This document shows positions 33,405-43,161 of a stretch of 64,000 nt of DNA, piece after piece; the first letter of the stretch is position 1, and every line of letters begins with the position of its first letter. The stretch covers positions 2,555,001 to 2,619,000 of the forward strand of contig JAOTON010001929.1 of assembly GCA_034440635.1 (NCBI GenBank). Direction: 5' to 3'. Position numbers and translations under genes: made by a program. The notes under the pieces are model-generated. The model was not told the DNA's origin. It ran no database searches and saw nothing but the letters and a program-made list of their open reading frames with translations. This DNA comes from Lepas anatifera (Eukaryota > Arthropoda > Thecostraca > Lepadidae).

Positions 33405-34574
33405 AAAGCCGGTGTAAAAGGTATCTGGTTTGAAAAGCAGCCCTGCGGTTTGGTCTGTTGCGTTGTGGATGTAGTGGAGGCCAAGGCCCTAGAATCCCGT
33501 GGTGTGGTGGAGGCAATACGTTGCAAGGTTGTGTTTTTGATTATTTTTCTCTTGCATTACTTTGGTATACATCTTGAGTAAACTGGTTGAGCTTGGATTT
33601 CATCGTCCATAGTTGAAGGGCTGATAAATGGCTCCGATTAAGCTGAAGCCCCTTCCACCGTCCCGTGTCAAGCTTGAATGTGGATTTGAGGGATGTGGGT
33701 ATTTTGGCGAAAAACGTTTTTTAAGGAGCATCAGCGAATCAAGCATTCTGGGCTGCCCTGCAAGTTCAGGAACAGTGGTTTTGGCCAAGTAGGTCGCTTT
33801 GAAGCATGGATCAAACAGCAGGCAGATCAGAACAGTGTGGGGAGAAAACAAACAAGTAAGTGATGTGGTGTTCGTTGTAATTTCGGCAGCTTACATTTAT
33901 TTCCATACAGTATGTTATGCTCACTGTTGATCAATAATTTTAAATGATATTAATAAGGGAAAAACGAACTTTACCAGCAAACTGGTCAAATTAGACTAAA
34001 ACATTTGATTTTCCCTTCCGTCTTCTTTTAAATCCAATGCCTGTTTGTCCAGAATCAACCACAAAAGTTGCATACCTTCATCAGTGGATTTGTAGATGCC
34101 AAAGAAACAAAACTCTTCATCTTTCCACATTAATTTGAGTTGTAAGTACCAAACTATTTCTCCCATTTCATTTTATTGACTTACCTAAATATGCCTATGA
34201 TCTATGTCAAGGGGACAAAGATATAACAAAAACACAGCCTAGTGCAACCTTTACTCATTCCTTTTACTCTTAACTTCCTTGGAAACATGATATTTATTTG
34301 ACATTTACTATCTAACTGACTTAAGGTTATTCATTAGCCTCATTAACTTCAGATCCTAAACCACCTACCTTCATGGAAATGAGCACGGCAATGCATGAAA
34401 AACTTTGAAATAGCCAACAGCTTCAAAATTTAGGATTATTCATGTAAACATGTATTTAAAAGTCATGGAAAACTAATATTACATGTTTGCATTCAACTAC
34501 AAGTAGCCATGATCCTTAACACTTTTTCAAATAAAAAAGTACCCCTCCAATCTTGTTCGTCTGGCCATCAGAGC
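33405..34574. other. AT-rich inter-copy sequence, no gene supported
   Basis: About 1.2 kb has only short, unrelated open frames. The 20-bp string GGCCAAGGCCCTAGAATCCC at about 33478 also occurs at about 38431, next to the 98-bp breakpoint block. Confidence 0.4.
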
Positions 34575-34650
34575 AAAATCCATATCTATCCAAATATCCA
34601 TAATCCAAATATATCCATATCCAAATATCCAAATATCCATAACAAGGTGA
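34575..34650 (+). repeat. ATATCCA(A/T) short tandem repeat
   Basis: Imperfect iterations of ATATCCAA and ATATCCATA form a low-complexity tract of about 75 bp. It is interspersed with AATCC variants. Confidence 0.7.
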
Positions 34651-34716
34651 GATATCGTGTCTTAGACCTATTCAGGGCAGCTACCAAGTGCTGCGAAAGC
34701 CCCACAGTGCTCTATC

Positions 34717-34878
34717 ATGCGTCAACCCTGGCATCTCACGGGGGAAAACGCCGTCCTCTGGTTGTTTGGTGAGGGTGTGTCAACAGATGAAAATGCAGAG
34801 GTAGCAGCTGCACTCCCTGACAGTCACATAGCCAGGAACATTGGCACAGGGAAAGCCGATGTTGTCAGGAGCAGATAA
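34717..34878 (+). CDS. Unrecognised 53-codon frame
   Basis: The frame starts MRQPWHLTGENAVLWLFGEG and ends KADVVRSR followed by TAA. Upstream it stays open for about 15 further codons. Composition is protein-like (acidic, with an alanine-rich helix EVAAALPDSH), but I do not recognise a family. It may be an exon fragment or a TE-derived piece; no splice sites were confirmed. Confidence 0.22.
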   Translation: MRQPWHLTGENAVLWLFGEGVSTDENAEVAAALPDSHIARNIGTGKADVVRSR

Positions 34879-35146
34879 GCTGAGGCTCTGTGACTTCGTC
34901 CGAGCGCACTCCTGGCTGGCATTCAGGTGAATGAACGTCAGCAACCAGTGCTTACCACCCAGGAATCGGCGAGTGATACAGACTTCATCTGTATGAACGC
35001 TTTCATGGAAAATCTAGCAGTCACAAACGAAACGATCGGTGAAAATACATCATGGACTACACCGACGTTGCCCGTGAAGGTGACATGAGGGCTCGGAACT
35101 GACAGTAGCCTGCGCACACCGTCTCCAAGCGCCGAATCTCGAAAAA

Positions 35147-35333
35147 TAATAATAATAATTGTTCGGGTTTAACGACGCACCAACTGCCAGGGTCATACGG
35201 CGTCGCCAACTCTCACCCTGTTGGAAGGGATTTTGGGGATCAGATCGACTTATTCAGAGGCTCCGCCGGGACTTGAACCCGGGACCGGTGGCTTAGAAGA
35301 CAAGGGTGCTATCCACTAAGCCACCTCATCCCC
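35147..35333 (-). mobile_element. tRNA-derived SINE
   Basis: On the minus strand it starts GGGGATGAGGTGGCTTAG. It has a good pol III box A (TGGCTTAGTGG) and box B (GGTTCAAGTCC). The tRNA-like head has an apparent TCT (Arg-type) anticodon loop. A non-tRNA tail follows, containing GTGCGTCGTTAAACCCGAAC and ending in (ATT)n. A perfect 12-bp target duplication AATCTCGAAAAA flanks it (35135-35146 and 35334-35345). The tail implies mobilisation by a LINE with a matching 3' end. Confidence 0.9.
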
Positions 35334-35385
35334 AATCTCGAAAAAGAGCTGGATGGCGTGCACGTGTAAAAATGTTAATATAGAA

Positions 35386-35820
35386 CTAGAAGGAGCACTC
35401 TAACAACATTTTGTCTGAGAACAAGTTTCCTTTCCCATTCATGGGCTTCCGAATAAACACATTAAAGCCATTGGCTTGATGATATGGTGTGTCGTTTTCA
35501 CTGCACCAATCGGTTGCGAAAAACATTGAACAATCATATTTGTGCAATGAACGCCCACTTTCCATGCCATTCACAGTCCCAGGGAAAAGCAATCTAGCTA
35601 TGCCCTTGAAAGCGGTTAAATTGTACAGACTGTGATGATTCTGGTCCATTTTCTTGAAAAAAACAATAATTTTCCCCGCATTTCCCGCGATACCCCCAAA
35701 AAAGTTTATAAGATCCGCCTCTGGCCAGTGATCTCGCAATTCGAAACTTCTTAGCTCCATAAAAGCATCAAGAAGTGGTTTTACATCAATTTGAATGAGG
35801 GAAATAGGTTTTTCTGTCAT
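35386..35820 (-). CDS. Unrecognised 144-codon frame
   Basis: The frame begins MTEKPISLIQIDVKPLLDAF and ends MLLECSF. It lies outside all repeats I can identify, is present once, and has a globular-looking composition with mixed hydrophobic and charged residues. It has no signal peptide or membrane segment. I do not recognise the family. It could be a single exon or an intronless gene on the minus strand, but this length can also arise by chance in AT-rich DNA. Confidence 0.35.
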   Translation of the reverse strand: MTEKPISLIQIDVKPLLDAFMELRSFELRDHWPEADLINFFGGIAGNAGKIIVFFKKMDQNHHSLYNLTAFKGIARLLFPGTVNGMESGRSLHKYDCSMFFATDWCSENDTPYHQANGFNVFIRKPMNGKGNLFSDKMLLECSF

Positions 35821-36010
35821 AAGCTTTCATATAAACCAATTTTCAAGCCAATACAACGGTTTTCCATTTTCATCAGTTTAAGGGAGGCGGGGAGACCAAA
35901 CCTCAAATCATCGATTCAAAATTTTGCATGCTCATTATTAACTCAAAGGAGAATGCGGTGTCAACTGGCAAGCTTGCACAGACGAAAAAGTGGTATTTTG
36001 GGACACCTTA

Positions 36011-36415
36011 ATGACCATACCAGGTCACTGTGACCCTGACCTAGCTCGAGGTCAGGTCATTTTCACTATTTGACCTAGCGAGGTTATCTTATACATCATG
36101 CGATTCGCCGCGATAAGAGGAATCCAATGATGCATAAATATTTGCTCTAGCTCCCCTGAGTGCAGATCTAGAGAGAGAAACGTACACTGCTCTGTTGTAA
36201 GCCTATGGAACCTTCTTTGACCTACATATGCTGACCTCAATATTGACCTGACATAAAAATTGTTCGTATAAAATCTCTTCGTCTTATCAAGAGCTTTTGA
36301 AAGCCGCTCGTAATTTTCCTTTAGCTTTCGTGCGGAATGAGATACGGAGGGGAGAGGGGCGAAAAACACCCCCCCAGCGGGGCGCGTCATGCCAGGGACC
36401 CCAGCGGGGCGCGTG
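36011..36415 (+). mobile_element. 3' fragment of AGGTCA/hairpin TTAA element
   Basis: It is collinear with the last ~400 bp of 27890-28904, including GACCTAGCTCGAGGTCAGGTCA-type clustering and the terminal CAGCGGGGCGCGTG before TTAA (36416-36419). The left part is missing. A 195-codon minus frame crossing its end is not a gene. Confidence 0.75.
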
Positions 36416-36669
36416 TTAAAAACGACATGGGACAGAAGTGCACTCAATGCATTGGGCGCACTTCTGCCCCGTGACGCATTGAAATGACCGCTACACACAT
36501 AACATTCTCCCGCCCCCGTGCTTACCAAAATAATCAACTGTTTTTTTCTCTTCAAACTCCAGCTCTGAAATTGTTTCTTTACATCAGACATATGCATCAT
36601 CTTCCCACCACTGAATAAACGCAGCCGCCGTAATACCATCTGTCGTTATGTTTTTGAACCAGTGCTTAA

Positions 36670-37036
36670 AGGGAATGTGGCACCTTTATAACATAATTTT
36701 AACTGAGATAGCAAAGGTCTACCTGAAATTCACCCCAAATCTACCCCAGGCAGACGGCGACAGTTATCAGCTGTTGGTGTGAAGATAGTAATGACGTCAC
36801 GGTGAGTAATCAGCCAATTGAAGCCCTTGAAGCCTATCGAATATGATTGTAGTTGCCAGATCATGACGTCATCCACAGACAGAGGTATATTTTTCACCCC
36901 AGAGAAGCATTTTAAAAATCAAAATATTAAGCTTATTGTACATTTTTTCAGAAAAATCGTGGACATTTTCATGATTTTCGGCTTAAAGTACCCCTAATTA
37001 CACTAAATTCCGGGATTCGAAGGCGCCACATTCCCT
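36670..37036 (+). mobile_element. TTAA MITE (AGGGAATGTGGCACC family), 367 bp
   Basis: Termini AGGGAATGTGGCACC and GGCGCCACATTCCCT are bounded by TTAA at 36666-36669 and 37037-37040. No coding sequence is present. It belongs to a second TTAA-targeting MITE family distinct from AGGGAGATACGCG, although both start AGGGA. Confidence 0.8.
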
Positions 37037-37266
37037 TTAACAAGCCCGAGAATGGACGGGCGGCCCGAGAGTACGATTGCCGTGGCAAGTGAACAAATAC
37101 GATACTGATGATCAGAGCGGACTTCCTAGGCGGAAAATCAGTTGCGGGTCCCGCAATTATTTCAAAACGTATTTGAATAGCCTCTGCATGCAATTTTTGC
37201 CATGCGGGAACACTGTAGATGGGCCTTTACATCGAGTTTGTGATTTCGGATTTCACTCATTATTAA

Positions 37267-37715
37267 AGGGAATGTGGCACCTTGGTCGAATCCTGGAATT
37301 TAGTGTAATTAGGCGTACTTTTACCCGAAAATAATGAAACCATTCATGATTTCTCTGAAAAATGTACAATAAGCTCAATATTTTGATTGTTTAAATACTC
37401 CTCTAGAAAAAGAAATAAATATCAGCCTGTGGATGATGTCACGATCTGGCAACCACTACAATACTTGAAAAGCTTCAAGGGTTTCGATTGGCTGATGCTC
37501 ATCGTGACGTCAGCATATGTCGTCACACCAGCTGCTCACAACAATGGCCGCCCGGCGGGGGCTGATGAGGGGGCTGGTGTCAGGCAGGTTGTAGCTTTTT
37601 TCTACGGAAATATCGAGTTCCAAGACAAATGATATATGGAGTACCGGGTTTTACGACTTGCTTTACAACTTGACTATCTCAGTTAAAATCACGTCATGAA
37701 GGTGCCACATTCCCT
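37267..37715 (+). mobile_element. TTAA MITE (AGGGAATGTGGCACC family), 449 bp
   Basis: The ends are the same as in 36670-37036, with TTAA at 37263-37266 and 37716-37719. The internal sequences run partly in opposite orientation to each other. The 81-codon frame inside is not supported. Confidence 0.78.
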
Positions 37716-37963
37716 TTAAAAGTGATATTGGGCCAGAAAGCAAGTAGGAAATCGGCAATTTAAGTTTTATCAGTGCTCCGCCACTATGTTCCATACGTGT
37801 AAGGTAAAACATTCAGCAACATTCACCGCGGACATTTAGCAGCCATTGTGTCATAAATGTAGCCATTCTCAGCAAACATACGTTTAAATCCATTATTTTC
37901 AACACAGAGAATCCTAAAACCACCAAAGTCTAGAATTTCACCAAGGTGCCGCATTCCCCTTAA

Positions 37964-38334
37964 CCCTCGCCCCGGTGGGGGGGTGTTTGAACACCCCCTC
38001 GGGTTTTTCCGGCCGCACGAAAAAAGGCAGCGTGAAGCGCCACTGCACCTGGCACATCTTATCCTTGATCGATTCCACCACTTTCATCACAATTATAATG
38101 TTGGGTCTTGTCAGGTCAGGTCACCAGTGCAGGTCAAGTGACCTCACCTCCAAAAATGTTTAAGGTGGTATAAGTAAGAACAGGCTGAATTTATCAGATT
38201 GAAACTTATACCACATAATGTGCCCACCGATTGCTGCAACATGTATTCCGGGATTTTTCATACCAATGACGTTCAGAAGAATGACTTTAAGAAGATATTT
38301 GACGCTGTGAAGATCCTTCAGAAGATTTCAGCTG
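37964..38334 (+). mobile_element. 5' part of hairpin/AGGTCA TTAA element
   Basis: It begins CCCTCGCCCCGGTGGGG directly after TTAA at 37960-37963. That TTAA also closes a remnant MITE end (GGTGCCGCATTCCCC). Hairpin GGGGGTGTTTGAACACCCCC is at 37979-37998, followed by CTCGGGTTTTTCC. AGGTCA motifs lie near 38110-38145. It is cut off by the 98-bp breakpoint block. Confidence 0.65.
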
Positions 38335-38432
38335 CAGAAGATCCCTGTCGGTCGTCAGCGGCAGCGTGCGGTCCCGCACTCAAACAAGCCGCCACGCGGA
38401 CTGGTTAACGTGGTCATCAAAGTAGGTCAGGC
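38335..38432 (+). repeat. 98-bp block shared with 1128-1225
   Basis: This is the second copy of the block at the left edge of duplication copy 1. Here it continues into GCCAAGGCCCTAG rather than into the duplicated segment. This copy therefore preserves the arrangement on one side of the rearrangement. Confidence 0.7.
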
Positions 38433-38854
38433 CAAGGCCCTAGAATCCCAGGTTGGTTCAAGTTTTCTACTAGTAAAATTTTGGTTGTTTTCTTGGTATC
38501 CACTAAGAAAGGAAACATCTCCTTATTTTGAGGGTTGAAATTTAAGCTTTTTGGATAAATTAAGTTTAGATATTTAAGAAAAGAGCCATGGAATACACTT
38601 TTTGCACTTTAAAGTCTGCGAAGTGAAATATGTTGACAAATCTAGTAGCTTTGGTATGTTATACTAAAAAGTATACTAGTCTGGCAATCCTACTACGGTT
38701 TTTACTGAGCCGCAACACTGTAAAAGAGAAACATGAAAGGACCGAGCGAGAATAAAAACCAATGAAACGACATACGGGGTGAAGGGGAGTGGGTTTGGGC
38801 AAATACGGAAACAGTAACGATAGTAGGAAAGATCGCACCTCAGATCCCGATTAT
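38433..38854. other. No gene seen
   Basis: AT-rich unique sequence lies between the breakpoint block and the TTAT-flanked element. No feature is supported. Confidence 0.45.
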
Positions 38855-40034
38855 CCTTCGCCCGGGTGGGGGTCTTTTTAGACCCCCTCGGGTTTTTCCG
38901 AAGTGACAAAAAACGGCGGCGCGCAGCGCCGCCAAACTTGGTTTAGCTGTTCCTTCATCATTTTTACATCTTTCCTGAAAATTTTGGCTCAAGGTCATAT
39001 CAGGTCAGGTCACCAGGCCAGGTGAAGTGACCTCACCTCAAAAATACTTAGGACCGCATAACTAAAAGAAGGGTTAATCGATCAAGTTGAAACTCATACC
39101 ACATATTGGGCCCACCAGGAGCTACAACATTTGTTCCGGGATTTTTGATATTGGTGACCTAAGGTCATGTGCAGAGCATGACCTCCCCATTGTAAATACA
39201 TGGGGAAAATGACGAAATGAGCTTTTCTCGGTAAGTATGGATGGAATCAACTTCAAACATCGGTTGCGACTTTCTCTTAGCCCATTTCTGATGTTGATGC
39301 CAAAAATTTTGACTTGTGACCTTTAAAAGGTCACCTTAGGTCAAATAAGCATTTTTGGTGTTTTTCTCTATAAATTTTGAATAAACAAAGATAGAGCTTT
39401 TATTTTGTCACCAAAGTGTTTGTATAGTCACTGGAAATCAAATGTTATACATCTGCTATACCAGGTCAAGTTGGGTCAGACCTTTGACCTGGGACAGGTC
39501 AAATTCTTAAATTTGACCTGGCATAGCAATATCTATATCATTCGATTCGTATTAACGAGAGGATCGCAATGGTGCATAAACTATGGCTGTATCTTGTTTG
39601 GTTTGGAAGCTATTAGCGAAAAGTAAACGCACTTATGCATGGGTGGCTATGGACATTCCCAAGAATATGTCCAATATTTAGTGACCTGTAGCTCCCTAGG
39701 CTTTGACCTGACACGAAAATGAATGCCACTGTAATGAAAGCGCATCTCAAGAGCTTTCGAATGGTGTTAGAAAAATGTTTCTAGCTATCATAGTTTCTGA
39801 GATATATGAGGTTTTCTAGAACACCTCATATTAGAGATTTTGACCTATTTTGACCTCTGGTGACCTTGATATTGACCTGACAAGAAAAATGACTGAAGTA
39901 TTTTCGATATCATTTTCGAAGAGCTTTCGATTGCCGTTTTGCGCTTTTTTAGCTCTCTTAGTTTTTGAGATCGTGGGGGTCTTTTTAGCCCCCACCAGGG
40001 CGAAGGTGGCTCGTACCCGCCACCGGGGCAAGGG
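38855..40034 (+). mobile_element. Hairpin/AGGTCA element flanked by TTAT
   Basis: This 1180-bp element has ends CCTTCGCCCGGGTGGGGG and CCACCGGGGCAAGGG. It is flanked by TTAT on both sides (38851-38854 and 40035-40038). TTAT is not palindromic, which shows a real 4-bp target duplication. The left hairpin is GGGGGTCTTTTTAGACCCCC (38868-38887), and a near-copy lies close to the right end (about 39975-39995). A second hairpin, GGCGGCGC-GCA-GCGCCGCC, lies at about 38914-38932. 4-bp-spaced AGGTCA repeats lie at 38992-39007 and 39328-39343. Confidence 0.8.
39328..39343 (+). promoter_or_regulatory. AGGTCA direct repeat, 4-bp spacing (DR4)
   Basis: The sequence is AGGTCACCTTAGGTCA, preceded by TGACCT about 11 bp upstream. 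Its spacer differs from the DR4 at 38992-39007 in the same element, so the two are not simply one duplicated string. Confidence 0.45.
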
Positions 40035-40291
40035 TTATAGCCGCTGCTCAAGGCCTAAATGCAACACGTGCCGATCGCTCTAACAGTTGCAGTCATGGGA
40101 CCAAGTGCCCTTGTCTCCTACATCCGCCAAGTACCAACTCTCCCCCCCTTGTCATCATTGCCGGACCACTCCTGTCCCCCCGTAAAATTCCTGGCTTCGC
40201 CTCTGACTCACCCCATTGAAACCCGTAAATGTGATTAAATTTTACCCAAAGTTATTGCAATTGGGCTGTTTATCTATACAGGGCACTAGTC

Positions 40292-40582
40292 ATACGTGGA
40301 TCCAGGATTGCCAGTTGGGGGGCGGGTGCATTCTTCCCGAGAGGGGTGTCATCCAGACCAGGGGCTTCATTCGGACCAGGGGCGTCATTTTTGGCTGGCA
40401 AAACCCATCAGGTGGGCGCCAAATCCTAACGGCGAGCGCTGCTTTCCGCATCCTGTGGGGGCTGGAAGCGACATTTCAGTGGCGCCATCGACCTTTCAGG
40501 AGGCGCTGTGACCATTTCGGGTGTGACCTCGAGGGCCCATCGGGGAACACCCGCCCGGCTTTGTCCCCTGGATCCGCCTATG
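40292..40582. mobile_element. Possible hAT-like MITE fragment
   Basis: CGTGGATCCAGG near 40297 and CCTGGATCCGCCTATG near 40567 form an inverted pair of the type bounding 24450-25573. There is no clear target duplication, and internal similarity to that element was not established. Confidence 0.4.
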
Positions 40583-40586
40583 GTAC

Positions 40587-40855
40587 CAGTGGCGGATATA
40601 AGGAGGTTGTGGGGCTCACGCGCCTCCTAAATTTCGAGGGGACCCTCCGAGATGTCTACTAATATCTGCATAAGTAAAGGCTGTTCGGAGGCTATGGTGG
40701 GGGACAGTGGCGGGTACAGGACTTTGGGGGTATGGGGGTATGGGTAAGGGGGTTCGAGCCTCCTGCCATTGCCTCACATCAGCATCGGCCTATGCATTTA
40801 CTAGACACTAACATTGGGGGGGATCGAGCCCTATAGCCCCTTGTACCCGCCACTG
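40587..40855. mobile_element. Possible hAT-like MITE, CAGTGGCGG ends
   Basis: CAGTGGCGG at 40587 is inverted as CCGCCACTG ending at 40855, with an internal extra copy near 40706. No 8-bp target duplication is visible, so the call rests on the ends only. Confidence 0.4.
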
Positions 40856-41290
40856 GCAGTGGGGGAGGTTTGAGTTTTCTAGCCTCCCAAAATAAGTCCT
40901 GGACCCGCGACCGCGCGGTACCTCAAATAATTTGTTCGTCTCGCTAAGAAACCTCCATTGGAAAGACCCGTACTTCGTATTTTCATCTAACAACGATGAC
41001 GTGAAGCATGAAATTACAATGCTATTACCCAGATAATGACTCTTAAGAGCAACGGAACATCACTGCGAGAAAAGCCCTGAGGTCCCTGCAGGCCGGTCTT
41101 AGGGCTGCAGAAACTTTGTACTGGCTAGAAATATGATCAAACTTGTCAACTAGCTATTTTTGACGTCTTTCAGTCATTTGCAAGCTTTACTGACCATGTC
41201 AATATACCCAGTTTGCCAATACTTGCCGCAAACGCCTGCGGCATCGCGGCGATGACGTCACCGCCGCAAAATGCCGGCAACGAGGGGCTG
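40856..41290. other. No gene seen; left flank of copy 2
   Basis: Unique sequence becomes GC-rich, with CGCCTGCGGC-type short inverted repeats, just before the duplication edge at 41291. No coding feature is supported. Confidence 0.45.
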
Positions 41291-41298
41291 GGTCAGGC

Positions 41299-43161
41299 GC
41301 CAGCCAATCAGAACTCGGCTCTGCCGTCATGGCGCCTGCGCCCAAGGCACGCTCAGCGCGTGCGATTTGATCTCTGACCTTGAACCGGCGTCGTGCTGCT
41401 TGTGGCGCAGGGATCCTCCATTTTTTGGAATCGCGACAGCACGAAGTAATCGCAAGGCAATCAAAGCATGGAGAAAGAATGTGGTTTCCTAAACTAACGT
41501 CGCTTTTCTATTATTTTCTGGAATTAGTGCAAGTGCCAAAAGTGCTGGAATGTTAACCCGAACAACGGAAACAATAAAGAGAAGGGCTAACGTGCGTCCC
41601 ACTGGGGCACTTGGTGTGTGGCGCCTCGCAGGTGAAGGGTGTATTTTACCCCTACCACGTTCCCGAATAACTTATTTCGTTGAAGGCTCAAGGAGAAATT
41701 TCCGCCGATGTTCGAAACTGTTCACAATACGAAGCTAAATTATATATAACGATCACCTTTTTTAATCAGATAAAAGAAAACCCATGGGGTAACAAAAGAG
41801 CCTAGAATATTTGCTATCAACATATTCTTACTAAGCGGCGCTAAGGCGAATTCTGAGGCACCATTTGCGCCCTCTTATGGTTGCGAGCTCAATTTTGCAT
41901 GACATGACCAAAGGCGCAGGAACCGGGGGGCAGGGGCGGCTGCCCCTAACTTTCGTACTGGGGGTAGTACCCCCACTTATGAGCCGATTCCGGAACTTTG
42001 CGGAAAAAAACAAGTGGTGGGACAAGTAATATTTTACCCCATCTGCGGTGACGACCTTTACCCGCCCCCCCCAACTTGGAAAACGTTCCAGTGCGTATGG
42101 ATAAGACCATGCCCTGTCAAATGGCGAAAACGATAAGCGTCGCCACTGGTAAAAACTCTCAATGCGACCTTTCAACTAGCATAACGCTTTGCATGCTTAA
42201 ACATCCGTCGTGTAACAATTAAGATGTTAAAAACAAATCACATTGAATTTTACTTGCAAAATTTAAATCACTGCCCTTGAAGTCTCCGAGGTTGCGGTAC
42301 AATAAAAGCAGCATTGCCTTTTTCAACAGTGGATTTATTTTTTCGATCTTACATCTGATAAAACCTTGTGCGTGATGCAAAAATCGTGTTTTCTACTCGT
42401 CAAGACATATTGTCATAACCAGAAAAGGTTGCGATGTCGCCTGCTTCTAGAAAGGGTGACCAGCACATCCCCCATTCGAGTTGTTTTAGCGGCAGCTCCC
42501 ACTAATGTGGAAGTTGCCGTGTGAGAAGAACCAGTGACGTCAGTGTTTCCACGCCGCGGGTGTTCCATACAGCCCGGAGCTGTTGGGAAGTACGTTTTTG
42601 TGCGGCCGCAAAAACAAAACTGCTGGCTGTATTTTGCTGAAAGTGGCTTTGTTTAAAAACTCTGTCTTTAAATATTAAGCTCTTTCAGCATTTAACTTTA
42701 GAATATTTGCGATTTGTATAGAATATACTCAACATGGGATTCTAGGCCATGGAACCAACACATATATGTACTGGGATATTCTTTCCAAGGTCAGTGATAG
42801 CAAAATAGAAACGGACAGGGTTAGTCATGCGTCTTAATTTTTCCGGTGCATCGTTGATCTCAATACAGTCTATCGCGATTTTGTATTTCTATTTGCTCTA
42901 TTTACTTGTTTACAAGCTTTTGAAACCTTCCTGAGCGGGCTGAAACCCTAGCGGAAGATTCCCATCCCGTACAGCTTTTGCTTCCCATTTTCAAAACAAG
43001 TAGTCCCTTTCGTGCATGCATGACTTATGGGCATTGCTTATTTCCACGAATTTTTCACAAGACCATGGTCTGGCGCAACACCGGTCATGAAAGTTGAATC
43101 AGATCTACCTCAGCATTCGCCATCAAAGTGCCGACATAACTCCAAAACCTGTCAGTTGATA
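41299..43161. other. Uninterrupted host segment with two empty insertion sites
   Basis: It corresponds to 1226-2251, 4643-5056 and 10727-11145 joined. The empty sites are at about 42329-42330 (CA) and 42743-42744 (TA). No gene is recognised. Confidence 0.6.

Noticed and set aside
35240..35333. Free-standing tRNA gene (Arg-type)
   Set aside because: The tRNA-like part is fused to a tail ending in (ATT)n and the whole is flanked by a 12-bp target duplication, so it is a SINE head.
36052..36639. 195-codon minus-strand frame
   Set aside because: Most of it runs through the GC-rich end and AGGTCA body of a transposon fragment (36011-36415). No domain is recognisable.
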